Counted from the stretch's first letter, positions 13,268 through 25,600 are shown. The stretch is 64,000 bases of DNA from Cyanoderma ruficeps (GCA_008694505.1 VZDJ01007749.1:2322941-2386940), one strand, 5' to 3'. Notes: generated by a model from the sequence alone, not told the origin. A program made the numbers and translations.

Positions 13268-16200
13268 TTTAACAGATTGTGTTTCACCTTTGTGGTCCAC
13301 CTTAAAACCACCAAAGGAAGGCGGCCATGAAAGGTAAAACAGTCTTGCAGTTTGTTTTGGGTCGTTATGGCTAAACTGTGGTCAGCTTAGTCCCAAAAAT
13401 ATTTGGTTTTTTTCATCTCATACAAAAGGATGTGTCAATTGTTGATACATTATATCATGCTAAACCATGTCATGTGAGTGAAAGGGTAAGGAAAATTGTA
13501 GTAAAGATAAGAAAAAATAAATATATTGAGGTAAGAGAAGTGAAATATGTGGTGGATTATGTGTTCTCTTTCTACTTTTAGCTTACAGAATTCAAGAGAT
13601 TTACATGTCTTTTCAATATCTAAAACTTTTCTTCTCTGACCCATATAGTGAAGTATATCCCAGCATTGTCACAAGGGTGGTAACAGCCACAGGAGCCCTT
13701 CTGAGTGAAAGACATGCAATCTGTCATGGTGGGCAGGCTAACACAAATCTGTTAGCACTTGCTTTTCCTACACAGGTCAGTCTTTGGAACACTGGCCAGA
13801 TTTCAATTTGGGTAGCTATACATCTGTTAGGAGTTCAACTGTGGCTTGTAAAGTTTGTTTGAATCCTTTGAAGAGCAAGCAAATCCTATGGAAATGTCAG
13901 ATGGGATGGGTTTTTGGAGACAAGGGAAATTTGAGATCTTGGCTGGGATGTAAGCAGGAACCACAGTTCATCTTTGCCCTTCCCCAGTTTCCCGTGGTGG
14001 ATGCCAGTGAATCCCTGCAGGCAGCAGGGACACTTCTGCATTGCAGGCCACGGCTGGATGTGCAGAGAAGCACAGTGCAGAAGCCAAAAATGGCTGCAGG
14101 TGAGCCAGAGGGAGGTCAGAAGTCTCGTGTGCGTGTTTGCAGCTCAGGACTCCAAAGTACAGCTTCCTGGCTTGGGCACATTTCTGTAGGGTTATACTTG
14201 TGCACAAATCTGCACCTCTCTGGGGTGCAGCCCAGGGGATCTATCCACCACCAGGCAGTAGGTGTGCCATTAGTTTCCCTGACATCATCTATAAAATGAT
14301 GCTGGGGGTCTTTCTTTGCTACAGAAGTGGGGACAAAAATGGGCATTAGAGCTGCAGAGCCTTTTGATAACATGGTAATGAGGACTACAAAGCACCTCAG
14401 AGAGATGGACAAGCTTCTTTTTCATCATCTGCAGAATCTCATTAGCCTACCTGCCGTTCCATTCTGTGCCTTAAGAGCAATGTCAGGACCTTATTCCTCT
14501 CCTCTTGCAGAGAGCTGTGCCTGACCTGCTCCCCCTGAATTGAGAGCAATTGCAGGCAGATCAAGAATCGGAGGCTTCTCCTTGTCACCTTCCATGCAAT
14601 AACCTGCTTTCTGACAGAAAAAGTGTCAAAGGACAACTATTCCAAGGATGAATATATCATTGGACAGTCTTACAGCACTAATTTGGGCTTTCTGAAGCAA
14701 CTTGGAGCTGTTCTTTTTCATTTTTTTACAGGGCTACAGCTGTGTAAAGACTTAGACATGCCCAGCTTTCCTTTCAATGCTCATTTGCTTGCTTTTAAGT
14801 GCCTGTGTCACTTTTCATTATTTTATATGCTGAGGGGCAGATCCTGGATTTTTTAGCCATGTTTGGCAGAACCTTGTTCCATAAATAATCCTATTAATTC
14901 CAGTAGATCTTTTTGTGGAGAACAGTACTGTTCAGCAGCAGCTGAGGAGTCCCAGCAGGAAGCTCCTGAAAAAGTGGATGAGGAAAATGGCTGCCAGAGA
15001 CTGGAACAATATTTAGGTTTTAATGTTTTTCAACATCAGCCACTGAATGAAGTAAAATAACTTTTTTCTTTGCAGTAAAAGCTCCAGCAAAAGTAGGAAA
15101 AACCTTGGATGACCTTCAGGGATGCTTTAAAACAAATGTGCAATATTCATTCTCACTGTTCAGTGCTAAAATAAGACTGTGACTCTTCGGCTCCTAATTG
15201 TCACCTCAGGCAGCTTATTTAGCCTACCTGTCATGAAGGTAAAAGTATACAAAACACTGTAACTCCTGCAAAGTAATTGAGCCACTTTTTTAACCTCCTT
15301 CTATCAATATTAATAACCAACTTTAATTGCACAATGTTTCTTTTTTCCTTTTCTCCTTCTTCTTCCATCTGCTATAGGGATTAGTTATTCATCTGCATTT
15401 TCTTTAGAGGCCTTAACAAATGTTAATTTTTCACTCTTTTTTCTTTTTTATTAAGTGTCAGAATGAAATTAATTTCCCAGAAGGATATTTAGTGTCTTTC
15501 ATGTATCAATCACAGCTGAGTTCTTCCCGTTCTCATGAAGAGATTGTTTCTCTTAGGCTGCATGAGGTCAAAAGAGTAGAAGATAGGTATATTCTAAAAA
15601 TATTTTCACTTCAGACCCCTTTAATGTATTTTAATGCTGGAAATGCTCACACAACCTGAGTGAATTTAAGGAAATTTGGTTTTAAAATGGCCAAACAACA
15701 GGTTGTTAGCACTGTCTATGGGCCAATTTTGTGAGGAATTAAACAATTTTTTTTCTTTACAGATACCTCTGTAGTTCAATCTCTGAAACTTCTCATGTAT
15801 GTTCTGCCAGGCTGCTCTCTTTCTTTAATATGAGATGATAATTATGGCATGTTGTGGAGGCATCATTAAAGTTTCTTTAATTCATTTTGTGTCATAATAA
15901 ATTGTACTTGAAAGAATTAATAGCCTCTTCAATTCTAATGAATAAGAACTTCAGGTTTGTCGCTAAACTGTCCTGAATGGCAGGTTTGTGAACTTTGAAA
16001 GGGTGGACAGAAAGCATTGACAGCCTATTTTGTTCATGCTGACGAACGTTTCTCCTTTCTTTAGGGATTAAAGACTAATAGCTGAGCAGTATATTTTAAC
16101 CATGCTCAAAAGCAAGTAGCAGTGTAGGTTTGAGGAAAAGCATGAATAGTCAGTCTCTATTTTAAACATCCTAGGGAGCTTTTTTTTCCTCCCTGAGCCG

Positions 16201-16485
16201 TAAGTAAAATCACAAAAGAATTCAGGTGAAAGAGGGACCTGGGGACGTTCCACGTGTTGCTCAACGTGAGGTCAAACTGGGTTGCTCAGGGACTTAGGCA
16301 GTCTGGTCTTTCAAGCTTCTATGGAAGGAGAGAGTATGACCTCTCTAGCAGGCTGTGCTGCTGCTTCATTGCCCTCAAGGTGAGAAATTATCTCCTTGTA
16401 GCAACTCTGATTGCCGCTTATTTCAACCCAAGTCTGTCACCTTTTGCTCTCCCACCCTTCACCCTGCAATGAGCCTGTAGCAATC

Positions 16486-16560
16486 CTGGGGACTGCTTTT
16501 ATGTGTCCACAGGCCATCCCTTCATAGGCACTGGGGGCTACTTTTAGGTGCCCACAGGCC
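16486..16560. repeat. Diverged tandem repeat, period about 45 bp
   Basis: Two 30-bp blocks (16486-16515 and 16531-16560) share the pattern CTGGGG..CT.CTTTTA.GTG.CCACAGGCC, differing at a few positions. Both are followed by a pyrimidine-rich spacer beginning ATYCYTT. It directly precedes an antisense CR1-like segment. Confidence 0.75.
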
Positions 16561-16561
16561 A

Positions 16562-16890
16562 TTCTTTCCCAAGGCTGAACAAACCCTGTTTTCATAGCTT
16601 CAGCTCACAGAGGAAGTGGTCCTGCCCTGGCCATTTTAGTTCCTTCCTACTCTCCTGCAGTTAAAGGATGTCTGCCTTCTACTGGGCATCTCAAACTGGA
16701 TGCAGTGCTGTCCACATGGTCCAAAAGTCCTGACTAAAGGAGAATAATCACATCTCTCAGTTTACCAGCAGATCTGCTCCCTGAACAGGCAGTGCCCAGC
16801 CTGCATCACTGCAGGGAGTTTGTCCTCCACAGGTTTGGGGCTTTGTGTTTGTCCCTGTTGGATTCCATGGGTTTCCCCTGGTGCTGACGT
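16562..16890 (-). mobile_element. Old CR1 LINE fragment, antisense
   Basis: The + strand carries the reverse complement of the 3' part of a CR1 element. A 'ccaaggctgaacaaaccctg' block at about 16570 corresponds to the antisense of the well-known CR1 'gagctgg-ggttgttcagcctgg' stretch. Later blocks fit the antisense of the C-terminal reverse-transcriptase region: 'tggatgcagtgctgtccaca' near 16698, 'ggagaataatcacatctctc' near 16739, and 'cctgttggattccatgggtt' near 16854. It is heavily diverged with several indels and has no open frame. Confidence 0.6.
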
Positions 16891-19800
16891 GAGCAGTGCA
16901 TGGTTACTGATGTCCGTGGGCAGGGCTCCTTGACTCCATAGTCAGGGAAGGTTTATCTTGCCTCACATCTCTGACCTTCAGGAACCTTTTGCTGGCTGGG
17001 AAAGGCGTCAGAGGAGAATATATGATGCAAAGTGTGATTTTAGGCAGGCTTTGGTGTCTCTTGTGCATTATTTTGGTCTAGTCAAACCCACTCATGGACA
17101 GTGCAAAGAAAAAGTACTTCTATAACTGTGCTTCCACAGACGTGATAGAAACCTAGCAGATGGGCTGCGTCTTTTATTATCGACTGGGGATGAACAGACC
17201 TGAACCCGAGGAGCAGCACTAGATGGAGTGACAAAGATTATTCTCTAACTTCGCTCTAGTCTCTTGCATATGTCTCCTGTGGTCTGAAAATACATGAGGT
17301 GCTTATATCCTCAGATTGCCTCAGAAAAATCACACAGATAAAGAGCTGAGTGAGACCTTGTTAGCCATCAAAGCCATAAAAGTATTGGGGCAGAATGAAG
17401 TAAAGAAAGTCAAAACTCCACTGTTCCCCCAGTCCACAGCACAAGCAGAAGTTCACTGCTGAAAAGTGTCAGCAGAAACATTAGAAGTTTCTGAGACCGT
17501 TCCATGCTGGGAAATGTCCTTCCTGAGCTAAATGGATAGGTAGGACTGTTTACACAAGACCCTAATTCTCCTTCAAGGAGGAGGGAAGAGCCACAGTGCA
17601 GCTGTTTATTGCTGCATCGGACACAACTCCATGTGCAGTGCAGCTCTGGTTTCTGCAGGGGTGCAGTTTAATAAGGGAGCAACTCATCACAGCTAAGTTG
17701 TGAAGTCAAGAGTCAGACGGTTGCAGGAAATCGTCATGAGCCTAAATCCATGCAATTTCTAATCCTTTCCCTACACGTGTGTGTTCTATTCCCGAGTCAA
17801 TGCACTCCCTCTGGTGGATGATTTACTGCTCAGCTTCACTCCCTTTTGGAGTTGACGTTTCGCGGGAGCAGATGGCTAAAGAAACTGAGAGAGCAATAAC
17901 GCTGCTTTTATTAGGCTACTTTATTGTTTTATGTTCTTGACACCGAGGGTCGAGATAAAATCTGTCCATTCAAATGTATTTAAAAATAATCCCCATTCAC
18001 AGAAAGAGGTGAAACTAAAAATATTCTGTTCAGAACAGCTATTTCTGGAAAGTGCCTAAAACATTTTATTTTTATCAGGTCAATGATCTGTTTTCCTCAA
18101 TGATCTGCTGTTTTAAGATCCATGTTGGTCATTCACAAAAGGTAAATCAGTGGTGTGTCAAGGCCCTTTTTAGTAATTTCTTCTAATTTCTTTTTAGGAT
18201 CTGCTCCAGCTCACATTGCCAGCTTTTCTGGGTAGAAAACACCTTTTTCTTCTCATAGCATGGCAGTCAGGACAATAGAAGCTATTGCTGCTTGTAAAGC
18301 CACAGGGAGAAACTATGTGCTGGAAATCATCAAAAGAGAAAGAAATATCCACTCTGAAAGGATAAACCTCTTTTGGATGTGTTTTTTATGTCATCTGTTC
18401 ATGTAGGTGATTGATTTGCCTACACATTTTTAGAGAATGCTTATTGTTAAGCAAAGCCACTGATAAAGAGGCATTCAGTAATTAAACACTGTTCTGAGGC
18501 TGGGAAACATCAGTAGAAACAGTATTTACTTAATTAGCTGTCATGCTGGGCTTCAGAGGAGAGAAACACAAGCAGATGCTGCTGTGACCTTGCTCGCCTG
18601 TAGGCTGATGCACTCCAGCACCTGGTGACCTTCCTGCTTAAGGAAAAGAACTGCTCCCACATGTTCAACAGCTGGATTTAGGTGCTGACCTGGCCACATC
18701 TACACTGTGGTGAAAGGGCTCAGAGCTGTCTTTGAAGCAAGTTTATTGAGGGAAAGAGAGAAAGATTTGTGATGGCTCATTTTATTTCCCACTATAACCT
18801 CATCGATCCAGGTGACAGCATGGCCCAGGACGGGCACTGCTGCTTGCTCAGAGGATGGAGTCTGCAGATCCCCTTGGCTCCTCTGGCTTAGTGCTTGCAA
18901 AATTCAACCAGACTTAATTTTAGAGGCCAGTCCTATCAAGCAGACTCCCTTACTAGCATCTCAAAATAAATCCCCTGTTGACTGTATAACCTTGAATTAA
19001 CTGTTTGTCCCAGACACCATCTAATTTCATAATCTGTAACATCATCATTGAATATCTGTCATAATTCACTTAATTGCATCTCTGTTGCTGCAGTGCTTCA
19101 ATTTGGGGAAATTTCTGTTTTCTTACTCAGGAAAACAGTTTACACTCTCAAGACCAATTTGCCAGCTGGAGCATAGTTCTTCTACAAATGGATGATGCAA
19201 AGATAAGGCTCTCATAAATATCTGAAAGCACCATCATCTCTTCATTTACACATTCAACAGCATGAATCTCAATGACAGTGTGTTCTCGCTCCTAGCACAT
19301 GATGCTCTGGTGGTGGTCCCCTGCAACAGGTCCTGTGGGTTTTCAGGCATGGTCATAGCTCCAAGCTGGCACTCAGGAATTACTTTGGAGTGGAAAGTCC
19401 AGATAAAGATACCAGGAAGTGTTCTTCCCCCTCTTTTACAAGAATTTTCTTCCCAAGATAACTGCGTTCCTGAACTGGGCATGAGAGGATCACCAGCTGA
19501 TTAATCCATGCAGGGGACTGGGCTGATGTGGCTGTGTGCCAATTGACAGTCATGTGCAGAAATAGGACAGAGGTTCCCAGTTCAAAACATTAATAGACAC
19601 TAGAATCTATTCTTTAAGAGCTCGAACCATATGTTTAAAACAACTCAGAGATCCTTCTGAATCTTCATGTATCCTCAGGGAGTTTTAGTGTGGTCCTGAT
19701 TTAGTGCTTGTTCCAATACGAATGAAATGTCAGTTCTGTTTAGCATACTAGCCTGATTTTACTGAATGTACAGATACTTGCATATTTCCATCAAAGTCTT

Positions 19801-21407
19801 ATCTCCCCGGTATTACAAGAGAAGCTTTCAGTCTGGGTAAGGGGTTTATATTATTTAATAATTGTCATTTCATTCTTAACTGATGTAAGTGAAAGTGGAG
19901 CAATGTGTACTGTACTGATAAAATGGCCTCACCAGACAAAAATGGAAGAGACAACCTCCCTCCATTTTTTGTTCATTATGTTCATGATTTGCTACTGAGC
20001 CTGACACGATGTTTTAAAATATTTCTGTTTTACTAGTTGTATTAAAATAAAACATATTTATTATAGCTTTGGTTTCCACTAGTAATTGGAAAAATGCCTT
20101 GTAATCCTTGTGATATTTTTTGATATCCTGACTTTTGCATATAGAAGAATTCTTGCTATCATCTGAAATATTTTTTGTAGTTTGATATATGAGACCCAAA
20201 GTTAATCAAATTGTAATGTCTTGATATCAGTGAAAATTGTTTTGACATTCAGAGATTGTTACCACTATTTCAACTATGGCAAATATTACTATCCATTTCA
20301 TCAGTATAACATGACTATTTATACTGATGTATTTCAGTATAAAGAGACACAGCTTAAATTCCTCTGTATCCAAATATTCTTGTGCCCTTTATATTCTACA
20401 AACATCACATTTCATATTTTGGAGATTTTTTTCAGCCTGCTTTTAGTCTACGACTGCAGGAATTAAAGACTTTGTATTGAAAAGACAAAACCCCAAAAGC
20501 CTCACATGATTTGTTTTCCTGGCATTTGTTAAATCCTGAAGTGTGTCATTATTCCAACTTTCAGGGGGCTACAGCAAAAATTTAACTAAACCAGAATTTG
20601 TTTGATCATAGGGTGCAATTCTGCAGTTTTCATCCCATTGAGGATGAAGGTGACTGAAGGTTTTACTTATTCCAGAAGATCTTGCAGGTTGAAGATCTTT
20701 CAAAGGAAAGGGAAGAGAGAGAGGTAAGGAAAAAGTCACTAAGGTTTTAGAATTTTTTTTCTGGCAGTCACCATCGTTCTCATGAAGCTTAGAAAAATGC
20801 ACCCTCTTTTACATATACAACTAAAAGAATACTCTTACAACTCATTATAAGTCTACCATTGTTAGAAAAAGATTGTCATGATTTTCCCTTACTTTTTTTT
20901 TCTATATGAATAGAAATTCTCATCTTGAGCAGGCTTAAATGACTGGGGGGAAAGTAACAAATATTTCGTACAATTGAAATAACTCTTCAGTTTAAGAATT
21001 ATTATAATTATTTTAAAAATCTTAATTATTCTCCTTAAGAAACATCTATATTATGAGGCTTGTTTTAAAAGTGAGAATGATGGAAACTTTTGGTCAACAC
21101 AATTCAGAGAAAAGATGCTTTCTTTTGTCTCATTACATTTGTTAATGTTTTTTGATTATAAAAAAAAAATTTAAAAAAAATTACAAACAAGCTAAGCTAA
21201 CAGCAGCTTTTAACAAGATTAAGAAATCCTTCCAAGCAATGGGAAGGATTAAATGTGAGTCAGGTTCAGCAGAATCACCCATGGCTCCCTCACTTATTTA
21301 AAATGCACATGATTTATAAGCTCTGTGTGTCTGAAAAAACTATTCACAGTTTAAAAGGAAAAAAATGAACAAAACACTAAAGAAAACCAAAAACAAAAAC
21401 AAAAACA
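16891..21407. other. Intergenic DNA, nothing recognised
   Basis: No exon, RNA gene or classifiable transposon was seen. Poly(A)/(T)-rich stretches occur around 21160-21180, and the segment ends in a CAAAAA-type simple repeat (about 21380-21407) at the edge of the assembly gap. Confidence 0.6.
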
Positions 21408-21874
21408 NNNNNNNNNNNNNNNNNNNNNNNNNNNNNNNNNNNNNNNNNNNNNNNNNNNNNNNNNNNNNNNNNNNNNNNNNNNNNNNNNNNNNNNNNNNNN
21501 NNNNNNNNNNNNNNNNNNNNNNNNNNNNNNNNNNNNNNNNNNNNNNNNNNNNNNNNNNNNNNNNNNNNNNNNNNNNNNNNNNNNNNNNNNNNNNNNNNNN
21601 NNNNNNNNNNNNNNNNNNNNNNNNNNNNNNNNNNNNNNNNNNNNNNNNNNNNNNNNNNNNNNNNNNNNNNNNNNNNNNNNNNNNNNNNNNNNNNNNNNNN
21701 NNNNNNNNNNNNNNNNNNNNNNNNNNNNNNNNNNNNNNNNNNNNNNNNNNNNNNNNNNNNNNNNNNNNNNNNNNNNNNNNNNNNNNNNNNNNNNNNNNNN
21801 NNNNNNNNNNNNNNNNNNNNNNNNNNNNNNNNNNNNNNNNNNNNNNNNNNNNNNNNNNNNNNNNNNNNNNNNNN
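21408..21874. other. Assembly gap (467 N)
   Basis: A run of 467 undetermined bases, preceded by a (CAAAAA)-like simple repeat and followed by a run of A. The flanks suggest the missing part contains an A-rich low-complexity tract. It lies about 575 bp upstream of the FSHR start codon, so part of the upstream regulatory region may be missing. Confidence 0.99.
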
Positions 21875-22449
21875 AAAAAAAAAAAGGCCTTATTTAGCTC
21901 TGGCTTCAGGTCTGTAGATCTTTTACCCCATGAAATAGACTATATAAAATAATAGCACCTTACATTTCCCTAGTAGCAATACAAAAAGCAGGGGCCCTTG
22001 GATCCATGAATGGGAGCATAAATAGTGCCATAAATAGAGTGCTTCTCCTTCACGGACAAAAAGGGTCTGGGCTGTAGAAAGTAAAAATGCTTTGTTGTCC
22101 CTTGGTCTTACCAAGCTAGACATGAAAAATAGTGTAGCTGAGAAGGAAGAGCCTTTTCCCAGCATATTAAAAGAGCCCTGGTTAGTACAGCTGGGCCCCC
22201 TGATTTCAACACCACTTGAAATACAAAATACTTGTGTCATGAAAAATCAGCATTGCTCATCTCTATCCCCCCTCCAACGCCATAAGGAATGTGGGGTCAT
22301 GAAGTGAAACTTGCTGAGAAGTCATCCCCTAAGAGCCACATGGTTTGTCCCAGATTTTGGGGCGGATCTTCCATCCAGGGAGTTGGCCTGGGAGGTCTCT
22401 GCGTTCTGCCTTTCAGATAAAGGAGACGGGCACAGATGTGAAGGCAGAG
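21875..22449 (+). promoter_or_regulatory. FSHR: FSHR proximal promoter and 5' leader (inferred)
   Basis: This is the sequence directly upstream of the receptor start codon. Visible candidate sites are an E-box-type CACATG at 22337-22342 (113 bp before the ATG), a GC-box-like GGGGCGG at 22359-22365 and a GATA-type AGATAA at 22415-22420. No good TATA box stands at a suitable distance. Mammalian FSHR promoters are known to be TATA-less and to depend on an E-box bound by USF factors, so the E-box position here is compatible, although mammals carry the stronger CACGTG core. The transcription start cannot be fixed from sequence; the human 5' leader is about 100 nt, which would put it near 22350. 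Local GC rises towards exon 1. Confidence 0.5.
22436..22441 (+). promoter_or_regulatory. Minimal start-stop upstream ORF (ATG TGA)
   Basis: An ATG followed directly by TGA lies 8 nt before the FSHR start codon, in a different frame. Its context is weak (C at -3), whereas the receptor ATG has G at -3. If the leader includes this position, which is likely given its closeness to the start codon, scanning ribosomes would meet a one-codon ORF just before the real start. Start-stop elements in other genes are known to hold ribosomes and reduce downstream initiation; a role here is inferred only. Confidence 0.5.
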
Positions 22450-22601
22450 ATGTCTCCAGCCCTTGCCTGCCTGCTGCTGCTCCTGGCGGGCTGCCTGGGC
22501 TGCCAGCACCCTGCCTGTCGCTGCCTGGGCAGGGTCTTCATCTGTCAGGAAAGCCAGGTGGTCCAGGTTCCCCGGGACATCCCTGCCAACACCACCGAGC
22601 T
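22450..22601 (+). CDS. FSHR: FSHR coding exon 1: signal peptide and N-terminal cysteine cluster
   Basis: This exon encodes the first 50 residues, plus two bases of codon 51, of the follicle-stimulating hormone receptor, a leucine-rich-repeat G-protein-coupled receptor of the plasma membrane of granulosa and Sertoli cells that signals mainly through Gs and cAMP. Residues 1-17 are a hydrophobic leader ([17 protein letters not shown]). Then comes the LRR N-cap cysteine cluster with Cys at 18, 23, 25 and 32, in the spacing C-x4-C-x-C-x6-C known for glycoprotein-hormone receptors. The motif RVFICQES (28-35) is close to the human RVFLCQES. A sequon N47-T-T lies just before the exon end. The start was chosen because it begins directly at the signal peptide and has G at -3. 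The exon ends at CT before a GTAAGT donor (22602-22607); its 152 coding nt equal the human exon 1 coding length. The frame stays open upstream to an ATG at 22345. LHCGR and TSHR are related, but the peptide fits FSHR best. Confidence 0.9.
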
Positions 22602-25600
22602 GTAAGTAGCGAAAGGGAGCGGCTGGGAGCAGCGGCCTTGTGGCTGGCTCTCCAAACGAGCTGCTGCTTGGCAAGCCAAAGGTCAGGCTTGCAGGGAGTC
22701 ACTTGGGAAACTCCATGCTCCATGCCAGCTGTTTGCAGAGCACAGCCCTTCCTCTGAACCTCACTTAATTGCACCGTGAAACTCCTCTCCATTTCTGTGA
22801 TCGTGCTCATTGTAAGATCTCTGTTCAGAAAGGATTTTGCAAGATATAATGCAAAGTGCAAGGCTAAATTTGAAGCAAGCATCCTTGGTGCTGTGACAGT
22901 AATTTGAAGCATAGAGTCTAAGCTTTTTTACAGCTTCGCTTTAGCGTTGTTGGAATGTGCAGAGCAACTTGTCTGCCCCAAACAACTTGATGGTGAGTGT
23001 TTGTTTGTACTTCAGGAGCTTTCCAAAGGTTTGTGTTTGTTTGCCAAGAAGCAACTTAACGTTTCCCTTTGAAGTCTCAAAGGCATTGCAGAAAGGACTC
23101 TGGTAAATATTCAGGGAGGGAGCCTCCTCCACCGGAGGAGAGTGTGGCTATGGCTGGAGAGAGTGAACAATGTGAAGATAGAGGAGAGGTTGTGTCTATA
23201 TTAAAGCTTCTCATTATTTTTCATAAAGCTAACATGAGCAATAGTGTGTGGCAGCTGTTTTCTGTGTTAGTAGCACAGGCAAGAAAACGAACTAGTGCAA
23301 TGGCAAGTTTGTAACTGCAAGTGATTGTTTTCATTTTAATAGTTTTCAGGCAAACTGTGTCACCGTTTGCCAACACCCCCACAGACATCTGGCATTGTTG
23401 CAACCTAAAGCAAAACCAAAAGGAGTAGTCCTGGATAAAGCCTTTGGTTAATAAGTGGAGTGGCAAGTTTGAACGGAGGATATCATGAAGAATGATGTGT
23501 CACTAGTTAGAAAAATATACCCCCATCCCAGTTTTACACACCACAGTATATCCATGGTTATTACGCCATAGTTTTCCTAGGGCAGAAGTTTTGTTTTGTT
23601 CCGAAGGAGGAGTTATTATGCTCACTGACTAAGCAGACTGCGGTGAAAACTTGAGAGAAATGTCTGAATTAACCACAAAAGGTCAGTAGAAGTTTAAATC
23701 ATTCTCACAACTAGAGGGAAAACTAATCCATCTGTGATTTAGGTCATCTAAATCCTGAGTGAACTGTGCTCCAGGCGTATACGGCTAATTTTGTTTAATT
23801 TTGTCTTGATTGTTTCTTTAGATTACACAGTTAAGGTCTGCCTTCTAGGGATTAAGCAAAAGCATTTTTAAATTATTTCTGCAAAGTAGAGTATCGCTGA
23901 AAAGCACCTGTTAGTAAAATGGGATTTGTTGTCTCCTTGTTAACTTCTGGAGACTTTGTTGAGGATGCTAATTTGTGGATTCTTAGCAGGAGTGTTATGC
24001 TCTGAAACAGGTAGAATACAACATTAGTGTGACTGAAAACAACAAACAAATCCTTTCTTCTGCCAGTGCTGTGCAAATACAGGAGTTAGAATCTCTGAAC
24101 TTGACTCTCTTCTCACTTTCTCAAAATAAACCAGCTTTTGGTTTCTCAGGAAGTAATCCAGGTCCCATCCCATCAGTATAGACCTGGGACTGATTTCAGC
24201 ATCCCTTAAAAATTTGAAAACTGCCTAGAGTAGCTTTGAATATACCAAACCTTAGCATTACCAGAGCCAGATACATTAGCTGAAGAGCTATCAAGTGACA
24301 AATAAATCTTAGATTTTTCCTTCAGGTTCAAAGGGGAACTCTAGAAAAGTGCTTTCCTCTGCATCTCTCCACTGAGGGCCCAGTGGGGTGATTTGGGTTA
24401 CTAAAATAGCTTTTACTGCTCCAGATGACACTGCAGGTGCACTCCTGGTAGCAGAAGAATCTTGCTTTATGTTTTCTCAGAAAGTCTCAGTGACTGAAAA
24501 GGGTTTTAAATCAGTATACCAACTTAAGCATAGAAGGCCATGGTGTGTAAGAACCCTATACGGGACACAAGCAGAGACTTCTTGCTGTGTACGGCTCCTG
24601 CAGGGTACTTTTTTCACTTAAGAACTCATTCTGGGAGTCTGGATGCAGTCTATTTTCATTTAATATAAAGGAGAGGGGTTTCTTTAGTACACTTACAGCT
24701 CTTCACCTTCACTTACGTGATCTTGATAGCTTTCCTAAGTTATCTTAGAGTCCTTCCCTAGTGCCTTTAAATGTTGAATAGCATGCTGGTGAGTGCTTTA
24801 GAGTGAGAACAGGAGCCTGATCAGCCTCAAGCCGATCAAGCACTTCTCTCTTTGCTGCATGTTTCTATTTCACTACAGCTGTGTCTGAAGTTGAACACTG
24901 GCATGTGGCAGCCAGCTCTGACACTTGGTAGGGAAACCAATGAGAAAGGTAAAAATAAGGCCCTCACTAACAATTATCTCCTTGCCATTGCTTAATTTTT
25001 TAATTGTTATTATTTTTTAGTGTTTGAGGGCTGGTCCTGAACATGTGCTGCCTTGAGGGATTTCTTTGTGATTGGCTTCCCAACAGAGAGCTTAGGCTCC
25101 AAAGGACACATGACCTCTGCAATGTGGTGCATGACACAGGAGTTTGATCCTGGCTGGATTAGTATCTGCTTTGGGAAAAAGATTTCATCTTTTAGGGTGT
25201 TGCAAAGGGAAGGCTGGTAGCCTCTTACAGAGAGTGATTTCATTTTGTACTTACCTTGTGGAAACAGAGCAGGGATCAGAATCCACAGGCTCTCATCGCT
25301 CTAATTTCTGCTATATCTACTTTTTCATTTACAGGCAAAAATCCCATGAGAGGATAATTACAGCTTGGTTTGTACATTGCTTTTTGCAGATTTCCAAGCA
25401 CTCTGCAGCTGGCATGTTCTGAGTGTTTACAGGGGAGGCTGTGGTTATTAGCTATTTCACTTTATAATCTTTGCCTGGATAGAAGAATTTTTGGTATTTT
25501 TTATAGATACCAAAATGCCTGAGAGATGGCTCCGACTTACAACTTTGGAGTCATTCCATTAGAAACCAGAGGCCAGCAGTTCAGATGGGAAATATATGCT

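Larger units (their letters stand above)
10721..16485. other. Intergenic DNA, nothing recognised apart from short repeats
   Basis: No exon-like segment, RNA gene or clear transposon was recognised. The only structures seen are short tandem duplications near 11.65 and 13.24 kb. Confidence 0.6.
1..21407. other. Intergenic region upstream of FSHR, no gene supported
   Basis: No coding exon could be supported here on either strand. The open frames are short, lack recognisable domains and overlap one another on opposite strands, as expected by chance in AT-rich vertebrate DNA. Recognisable contents are old antisense CR1 pieces near 10.1-10.7 kb and 16.6-16.9 kb, small tandem duplications, poly(A)/poly(T) runs and a short perfect hairpin near 5.66 kb; each is listed separately. 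In other amniotes the 5' side of FSHR faces a long gene-poor interval towards NRXN1, which fits this emptiness, but that placement is inferred and no NRXN1 sequence is visible. Distal enhancers could be present and cannot be told from sequence alone. Confidence 0.75.

Noticed and set aside
13784..14299. 171-codon open frame on the + strand
   Set aside because: No recognisable domain, other frames open over the same bases, and no exon signals.
16245..16275. CACGTG E-box near 16.25 kb as an FSHR promoter element
   Set aside because: It is more than 6 kb upstream of the start codon and isolated; a six-base match there is not informative.
18060..18200. Possible antisense CR1 reverse-transcriptase relic
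   Set aside because: A 'gatccatgttggtcattcac' block hints at it, but the flanking blocks do not fit well enough.
21365..21952. 195-codon open frame across the gap
   Set aside because: Most of it is undetermined bases translated as X; the flanks are A-rich simple repeat.
22311..22757. Long open frame overlapping FSHR exon 1 in another frame
   Set aside because: It is a shadow of the GC-rich exon 1 region, runs through the splice donor into the intron, and has no family resemblance.
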